A stretch of DNA of 64,000 bases, taken from the NCBI GenBank assembly GCA_035280425.1, contig DATEFW010000044.1, forward strand, positions 216,957-280,956. The letters are read 5' to 3'. Below the pieces are notes generated by a model that worked only from the letters and a program-made list of their open reading frames with translations, was not told where the DNA came from and did not search any database. The stretch is from QHXW01 sp035280425. Its GTDB lineage: Bacteria; Acidobacteriota; Terriglobia; Bryobacterales; Bryobacteraceae. Positions 59,600 to 64,000 of the stretch are shown in pieces. The stretch's first letter is position 1, and the number at the start of each line of letters is the position of its first letter. Position numbers and translations under genes: made by a program.

Positions 59600-60886
59600 A
59601 TGGCATCCATGCGAATCTCAGGATTGTGCGCAGTTCTTTTGGTCGCGGGCACGGTTTCAGCCGCCACGCTCAACGGTGTTTGGGAATTTACGTTTACGCG
59701 TTTCGGAGAGCCGTTTTACCGGCGCGCGACACTCGAGACTTCGGGCGATAAGTTGACCGGGAAGTCCGGCGAGGTGACGATCGAAGGGACGGCGAACGGC
59801 GATAGCGTGGCGTTTGCGGCCAAATTCAAAGACGGGAAGCCGTTCGGGGAATTCAAAGGGACGCTGCTGGAAGGTGTGCTGGTGGGGACGGCAACGCTAT
59901 TCGGCGACCAGCCAGCAACGTGGACGGCGCAGCGTCCGGCGGAGCGGCCTGTGGGAGCACGGAAGGAACACCGCTTTTTCGCGCGCACGTTTCATCGCGA
60001 ATTTTCGGGCGCCACGCCGCCCGTGATGCACATCTTTCCCGGGGACAGCGTGACCACCGCGACGGTGGATGCGGGCGGCCGGGATGCGAGCGAAAAGCCG
60101 CGCTCGCTTGGAGGCAACCCGCTTACCGGGCCGTTTTACATCGAGAACGCGTGGCCGGGAGACACGCTGGTGGTGCATTTCAAGCGCATCCGGCTGAACC
60201 GGGATTCCGCGGGATCGGGCGATGGAATTGTGGCGAGCGCTTTCGACCCGTACTACTTCAAAGATCTGAAGCCGGTGGAGAAGTTCGACAGCACCTGGCG
60301 GCTGGATCGCGAAAAAGGCATTGCGGTGCTGAAGAATCCGACAGAAAAGCTGAAGAATTTCTCGATCAAACTGGCGCCAATGTTGGGATGCGTGGGGGTA
60401 GCGCCGCCTGGGCGGAACGCATTTCAATCCGGGCACCTTGGCAGCTACGGCGGGAACATGGACTACAACCAGATTCGCGAGGGCGTGACGTTGTACCTGC
60501 CGGTGTATCATCCGGGCGCGCTGCTGTACGTCGGTGACGGGCACGCGGCGGAAGGCGATGGCGAACTGACGGGCGATGCGCTCGAGACCTCGATGGACGT
60601 AGAGTTCTCGGTGGACGTGGTCGAGGGGGAATCAATCGACAACCCGCGCGCGGAGAACAACGAGTACGTGATGGCGATGGGGGTGGGCAACTCGCTTCCG
60701 GACGCGCTGCAAGGCGCGACGACGAACCTGGCGCAGTGGCTGGAGCACGATTACAAGCTGAATGCCGCCGAGGTAGCGATGGTGCTCGGCACTTCGATGC
60801 GGTACGACATCGCCGAAATTGTGGACCCGCAGGTGAATGTGGCAGCCAAGGTATCCAAGAGTGTACTGGCCCAACTGCGCCAGTAG
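59600..60886 (+). CDS. exported acetamidase/formamidase with N-terminal beta domain
   Basis: A 428-residue protein: signal peptide (ISGLCAVLLVAGTVSA), then a small beta domain of about 85 residues (GVWEFTFTRFGEPFYRRATL, GKSGEVTIEGTANGDSVAFA), absent from the shorter paralogue at 26903-27922, then the full FmdA/AmdA domain with GNPLTGPFYIENAWPGDTLV, APMLGCVGVAPPG, MDYNQIREGVTLYLPVY and HPGALLYVGDGHA. The family hydrolyses short amides. It comes 57 bases after cbtA, on the same strand as the nitrile hydratase operon, so it may take the amide product to acid and ammonia. The ATG at 59609 is an alternative start. Confidence 0.87.
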   Translation: MASMRISGLCAVLLVAGTVSAATLNGVWEFTFTRFGEPFYRRATLETSGDKLTGKSGEVTIEGTANGDSVAFAAKFKDGKPFGEFKGTLLEGVLVGTATLFGDQPATWTAQRPAERPVGARKEHRFFARTFHREFSGATPPVMHIFPGDSVTTATVDAGGRDASEKPRSLGGNPLTGPFYIENAWPGDTLVVHFKRIRLNRDSAGSGDGIVASAFDPYYFKDLKPVEKFDSTWRLDREKGIAVLKNPTEKLKNFSIKLAPMLGCVGVAPPGRNAFQSGHLGSYGGNMDYNQIREGVTLYLPVYHPGALLYVGDGHAAEGDGELTGDALETSMDVEFSVDVVEGESIDNPRAENNEYVMAMGVGNSLPDALQGATTNLAQWLEHDYKLNAAEVAMVLGTSMRYDIAEIVDPQVNVAAKVSKSVLAQLRQ

Positions 60887-60917
60887 CGGGAGTCCGTGGC
60901 CGGCGACGATACCGCCG

Positions 60918-61397
60918 GTGTCGGGCCGGCCGGTGCGCATCGAATTTCGCACCACGGTTCCGGACGGCGCGGGCGGTGAGGCGCACGCCGCGACTTTCAT
61001 GCGGCAGCGGCGGATGGTGATCGAGGCGGCACTGATGGCCGATCCGAACGAGTTCGCGCGGATATTTGTGCACGAACTGTTTCACTTTGCGTGGCTGCGA
61101 TTGGGCAACGCGCGGCGCCGGTCGTACGAGCGATTAGTGGCGGGAGAGATCCGGCGCGGCGCCAAGGGTGAACTGGGGTGGTCGGCGGAGCGGCGCAAGA
61201 AGAAGCTGGCCTCGCGTGACCGGGTGCAGCGGACGCGCAAATGGCGGGAATACTGTTGCGAGAGCTTTTGCGATACGGCGGCGTGGCTTTATGCAGGCAT
61301 TCCGCCGCACGAAGAATTTACGCTGGCGCGGCCGGCGCGGGACGCGCGGCGGAAGTGGTTCACAAACGCCGGGGTGGACGGTGGGGTTGCGATTTAG
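60918..61397 (+). CDS. hypothetical zincin-like protein
   Basis: A 159-residue soluble protein whose clearest feature is HELFH in ARIFVHELFHFAWLRLG, an HExxH zinc-protease motif. Other conserved-looking parts are the basic AERRKKKLASRDRVQRTR and the Cys/Trp-rich WREYCCESFCDTAAWLY. GTG at 60918 is chosen since the coding character begins there; the frame upstream overlaps the acetamidase gene. The motif alone does not prove protease activity. No signal peptide. Confidence 0.6.
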   Translation: MSGRPVRIEFRTTVPDGAGGEAHAATFMRQRRMVIEAALMADPNEFARIFVHELFHFAWLRLGNARRRSYERLVAGEIRRGAKGELGWSAERRKKKLASRDRVQRTRKWREYCCESFCDTAAWLYAGIPPHEEFTLARPARDARRKWFTNAGVDGGVAI

Positions 61398-61485
61398 CGA
61401 CGCCGCTGGACATGCAAGCGCTACCAGTTCGCGCGAATCTGCGTCTAAAGCTATAATTGAATTGAGTCCTCTTTAAGGAGTAGGT

Positions 61486-62073
61486 GTGGCTGTACGTCAC
61501 TGGAGCCTGGCTGTCGTCGCAGCGGTCGTGCTGATGAGCGGTTGTTCCTCGTCGAAAACTGTCCGCGCGGCGTCGGTGCGGCCGAATCAGGAGCGCAGCC
61601 CCGCGCCCGAGTTCGCGTTGAAGGACGTTAACGGGCATGTGGTTCGCCTGGCCGATTATCGCGGCAAGGTGGTGCTGCTGGATTTCTGGGCGACCTGGTG
61701 CGGTCCGTGTAAGATCGAGATACCGTGGTTTAAAGAATTCGAGCGCCAGAATAAGGACAAGGGATTTGCGGTAATCGGTGTGGCCATGGACGAGGAAGGC
61801 TGGGACGTGGTGAAGCCGTTTGCCTCCTACATCGGCATTAATTACCGGCTGGTGCTTGGCGACGAAAAGCTGGCCGAGCAGTACGGCAAAGCCGTTCCTG
61901 AACTGCACGGCGATGTGGAAGCTCTGCCCACGACATTTCTGATTGATCGAGAAGGGAAAATCGCTTCGGTCCACATTGGACTCGCGAGCAAACGAGATTT
62001 CGAGGATGGGATTGAAACACTTCTGCAAGCTTCCGGCCCTTCTGTTCCTGCCGTGCTTGTTCGCTCAAAGTAA
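61486..62073 (+). CDS. TlpA-like thiol-disulfide oxidoreductase, lipoprotein
   Basis: A 195-residue thioredoxin-fold protein: lipobox VVLMSGC (C20), then PEFALKDVNGHVVRLADYRG and the active site WATWCGPCK (C72, C75). The cis-Pro loop reads EALPTTFLIDREG. It is anchored outside the cytoplasm and probably reduces disulfides, for example of cytochromes or metal-binding proteins. AAGGAG precedes the GTG start. Its 3' end overlaps the DsbD-N gene by 68 bases, so the pair is coupled. Confidence 0.9.
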   Translation: MAVRHWSLAVVAAVVLMSGCSSSKTVRAASVRPNQERSPAPEFALKDVNGHVVRLADYRGKVVLLDFWATWCGPCKIEIPWFKEFERQNKDKGFAVIGVAMDEEGWDVVKPFASYIGINYRLVLGDEKLAEQYGKAVPELHGDVEALPTTFLIDREGKIASVHIGLASKRDFEDGIETLLQASGPSVPAVLVRSK

Positions 62074-62473
62074 CCCGATTCTAACCGTTCAGCCGCCGCA
62101 AAAAGTGGTGGGAAAGAGGAACTCCGAGGTGGCGGCGAAGATTGCGGTCGCGCTCGGCGCGGGCTATCACGTCAACAGCAACCAGCCGCACGAATCTTAC
62201 CTGATTCCCTTGCGCCTTACCTGGACACCGGCGCCGCTTACCGTGGAAAGCGTGAACTACCCCAAAGCGCACGACGAGAAGTATCAGTTTTCCGAGCAGC
62301 CGCTCTCGGTATTCACCGGAAATTTCGAAATCACCACAAAATTCAAGGTGCCGGCGAACGCGACCGGCGGCTTTAACATTCTGCTCGGCAAACTCCACTA
62401 CCAGGCGTGCAACAACACGATGTGCTTTCCACCGAAAACGGTGGAAGTGAAGCTGCCGGTCGAGATTCAATAG
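62006..62473 (+). CDS. DsbD N-terminal domain-like protein (DsbDalpha type)
   Basis: A 155-residue exported protein: signal peptide (CKLPALLFLPCLFAQ) and one immunoglobulin-like domain as in the periplasmic alpha domain of DsbD. The redox Cys pair is probably in YQACNNTMCFPPKTV, as in DsbD (C-x5-C). Here it is free-standing without the membrane and gamma domains. It follows TlpA with a large overlap, so both may work in one electron-transfer chain; the TlpA-like protein could stand in for the gamma domain. The ATG at 62006 gives a proper signal peptide. Confidence 0.83.
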   Translation: MGLKHFCKLPALLFLPCLFAQSNPILTVQPPQKVVGKRNSEVAAKIAVALGAGYHVNSNQPHESYLIPLRLTWTPAPLTVESVNYPKAHDEKYQFSEQPLSVFTGNFEITTKFKVPANATGGFNILLGKLHYQACNNTMCFPPKTVEVKLPVEIQ

Positions 62474-62494
62474 CGGCGCAGTGCGCGGTCGCCG

Positions 62495-63355
62495 TTAGCG
62501 GGCTGCGACTACCTGTAGCGGCTGATCGAGCTTGAACGTCAGAATCGTTTCCGCGGGCACTTTGATCGAGCCGCCTTTGGTCACAACTTGAGTGATGGCG
62601 CCGGCGCCGGCGCCTGAGGCAGCGCCGATGGCGGCGCCTTTTCCGTGGCCGGCGATCGCGCCGATGATGGCCCCGATAGCAGCGCCACCGCCGGTGTATT
62701 CCGCGGTTCGCTTGTTGCCGCCGAATCCGGTCTTGCCCTTCCTGACGAGGTTCTCGGTACTGAGGCGATATTGGCGGCCGCCGATCGCAACTGACGCGAG
62801 ATCCAGAACGAGATCCGATGTGCCGCGGAAGCGCCCGCCTTTCGAAGCCGAGCGAATCACGATTATCGCGTTGGCTCCGCTGGGAATCACCACATCGCCG
62901 TTGGCATCGAGCACGTCTTTGGTGACTTCAGCGGGATAGGTCTGGCCCTCGGCAGCTTTGTCGGAATCGATGGTTTCTTCGGTGCGCACGGAGAGGTCGG
63001 TTCCTGCCTGAAGGCTGTACGTTTTTGTTTTGATGGCGGACTCATCGGGGTGGCGATGGCGCTCATGGCTGAGCTCGCGTGCGGATGAGGGCTTGGCGGC
63101 AGCGGTTTCAGAGGCCGGCGCGGATGTTTCGTCATACTCGATGGACTTCACGTCCTTCATCGCGATGGTGCGGGTAGTTTTGTCGTCTCCCTGAACCGTG
63201 ACCTCGGCTGGGGATGAACCGGTGACGGTTCCTGCGTACGTACTGCCATCGCGCAGGTAGACGGTAGCGTGCGGGCCCACCGCCATATTGCTTTTCGAGC
63301 AGGAAACCAGCAGCACGGAAAAAATGATGGTGACTGCGAAGATAAATCCCCGCAT
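62495..63355 (-). CDS. glycine-zipper lipoprotein
   Basis: A 286-residue protein with lipobox FSVLLVSC (C19). The first third contains a small beta domain (VYLRDGSTYAGTVTGSSPAEV, TIAMKDVKSIEY) and a low-complexity Ala/Ser/Glu linker. Later comes a beta-rich part (AGTDLSVRTEETIDS, VVIPSGANAIIVIRSA) and a Gly-zipper, GGGAAIGAIIGAIAGHGKGA, that could insert into a membrane. A strong AAGGAGGAAC precedes the ATG. The architecture is common in acidobacteria; the role, perhaps outer-membrane or cell-wall stability, is unknown. Confidence 0.8.
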   Translation of the reverse strand: MRGFIFAVTIIFSVLLVSCSKSNMAVGPHATVYLRDGSTYAGTVTGSSPAEVTVQGDDKTTRTIAMKDVKSIEYDETSAPASETAAAKPSSARELSHERHRHPDESAIKTKTYSLQAGTDLSVRTEETIDSDKAAEGQTYPAEVTKDVLDANGDVVIPSGANAIIVIRSASKGGRFRGTSDLVLDLASVAIGGRQYRLSTENLVRKGKTGFGGNKRTAEYTGGGAAIGAIIGAIAGHGKGAAIGAASGAGAGAITQVVTKGGSIKVPAETILTFKLDQPLQVVAAR

Positions 63356-63386
63356 GAAATGTTCCTCCTTATCGAAGTTTGGTTTA

Positions 63387-64000
63387 TTATCTTACTTTTT
63401 CGGCCAGCACCGGTTTGCGGGCGAGGAACTGCTTGATGGAACGCGTGGCCTGGCGGATGCGGTGCTCATTTTCCACGAGTGCGAAGCGCACGAAACCCTC
63501 GCCCAAAGGGCCGAAACCGATACCGGGTGACACGGCCACCAGCGCTTCTTTCATGAGCAGCTTGGCGAATTCGAGCGAGCCCTCGTCGCGGTAGGCTTCG
63601 GGGAGCGGCGCCCAGACGAACATGGATCCGCGCGGCGACTCGACTGTCCAACCGGCGCGGCGGAGGCCTTCGACCAGGACATCGCGCCGCTGCTGGTAGA
63701 GCGCGCAAATTTTTCCGGTATCTTCTTCGCATTCGCGGAGAGCAATGATGGAAGCGATCTGGATCGGCTGGAAGACTCCGTAATCCAGGTAGCTTTTGAT
63801 GCGCGCGAGGGCCGCAATCATCTTGGGATTGCCGAGACAAAAGCCGACGCGCCAGCCCGCCATGTTGTAGCTCTTCGACATCGAGAAGATTTCGACGGCG
63901 ACATCCTTTGCGCCTTCGACCTGAAGAATACTGGGCGGTTTGTAACCGTCAAAACCGAGATCCGCATAAGCGAAGTCGTGCACGATGTAAGAGCCGTGGT
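63387..64000 (-). CDS. class I/II aminotransferase, partial at window edge
   Basis: The C-terminal 204 residues of a PLP-dependent aminotransferase; the frame runs off the right edge. The PLP Lys is in SMSKSYNMAGWRVGF, preceded by VHDFAYADLGFDG, where D and Y contact the cofactor. The end has PRGSMFVWAPLP and FGPLGEGFVRFALVENEHRI. The pattern resembles LL-diaminopimelate and AlaA-like alanine aminotransferases (DapL/AlaA group) without deciding between them. It lies 31 bases ahead of the lipoprotein gene on the same strand. Confidence 0.9.
   Translation of the reverse strand, partial: HGSYIVHDFAYADLGFDGYKPPSILQVEGAKDVAVEIFSMSKSYNMAGWRVGFCLGNPKMIAALARIKSYLDYGVFQPIQIASIIALRECEEDTGKICALYQQRRDVLVEGLRRAGWTVESPRGSMFVWAPLPEAYRDEGSLEFAKLLMKEALVAVSPGIGFGPLGEGFVRFALVENEHRIRQATRSIKQFLARKPVLAEKVR

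Overview
The window looks like a chromosomal piece of a soil acidobacterium of the Solibacter/Bryobacter type (order Bryobacterales). This is inferred from family content: a FG-GAP/VCBS protein with a Solibacter-type C-terminal domain, a CRTAC1/UnbV protein paired with a TPR protein, an Oar-like TonB-dependent receptor, GMC oxidoreductase with a subunit-3 partner, many exported single-copy enzymes, and high GC. No rRNA, tRNA, CRISPR array, integrase or complete transposon was seen.

Layout. 0-8.7 kb: DinB protein, a coupled amidase plus NCS2 purine-type permease, a PmoA-like exported protein, enoyl-CoA hydratase, a PQQ dehydrogenase overlapping its di-haem cytochrome c, and an exported-looking Pcm. 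8.7-13.3 kb: CCA-adding enzyme facing a pfkB-rhomboid-glutaredoxin-bshB1 operon (bacillithiol), then a TonB-C protein. 13.4-16.5 kb: small VOC, RRM and membrane genes, followed by a gene graveyard with decayed copies of two neighbours. 16.5-18.7 kb: a large protein fusing a QW-repeat helical region to a PNP/MTAN-like nucleosidase domain, the best candidate for an undescribed defence-type effector. 18.8-24.2 kb: MrfA-like helicase, PilZ, and a hemD-atpZ-atpI-atpB-atpE operon ending in a hairpin. 24.3-32.5 kb: DinB/YfiT, DUF4157, GMC oxidoreductase, exported acetamidase, enolase-superfamily enzyme, S10 peptidase, PilZ, hydrolase and S4 protein. 33-41.5 kb: TonB-dependent receptor, exported deacetylase-like protein, UnbV and TPR proteins. 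41.5-46.1 kb: poor in genes, with ssb, several gene remnants, a GMC plus subunit 3 pair, a nested short repeat and an RHS fragment. 46.1-51.4 kb: tsaD, a hybrid pseudo-histidine kinase, and the 984-residue VCBS protein. 51.5-53.8 kb: a macrodomain-like gene lying between a 163-bp truncated copy and the intact copy of a winged-helix regulator. 54-64 kb: M49-like peptidase, archaeal-type riboflavin kinase, a cobalt nitrile hydratase operon with its accessory protein and CbtB/CbtA transporter, a second exported acetamidase, a zincin, TlpA and DsbD-N proteins, a Gly-zipper lipoprotein, and a partial aminotransferase.

Cross-cutting observations. Many first genes have a TANAAT-like hexamer 6-7 bases before the start codon, so leaderless transcription seems common here. 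Three genes keep their signal peptide or first strand only if translation starts at ATC, ATT or CTG. Nitrile hydratase, cobalt uptake and exported acetamidase sit together and read as a nitrile-to-acid-plus-ammonia route.
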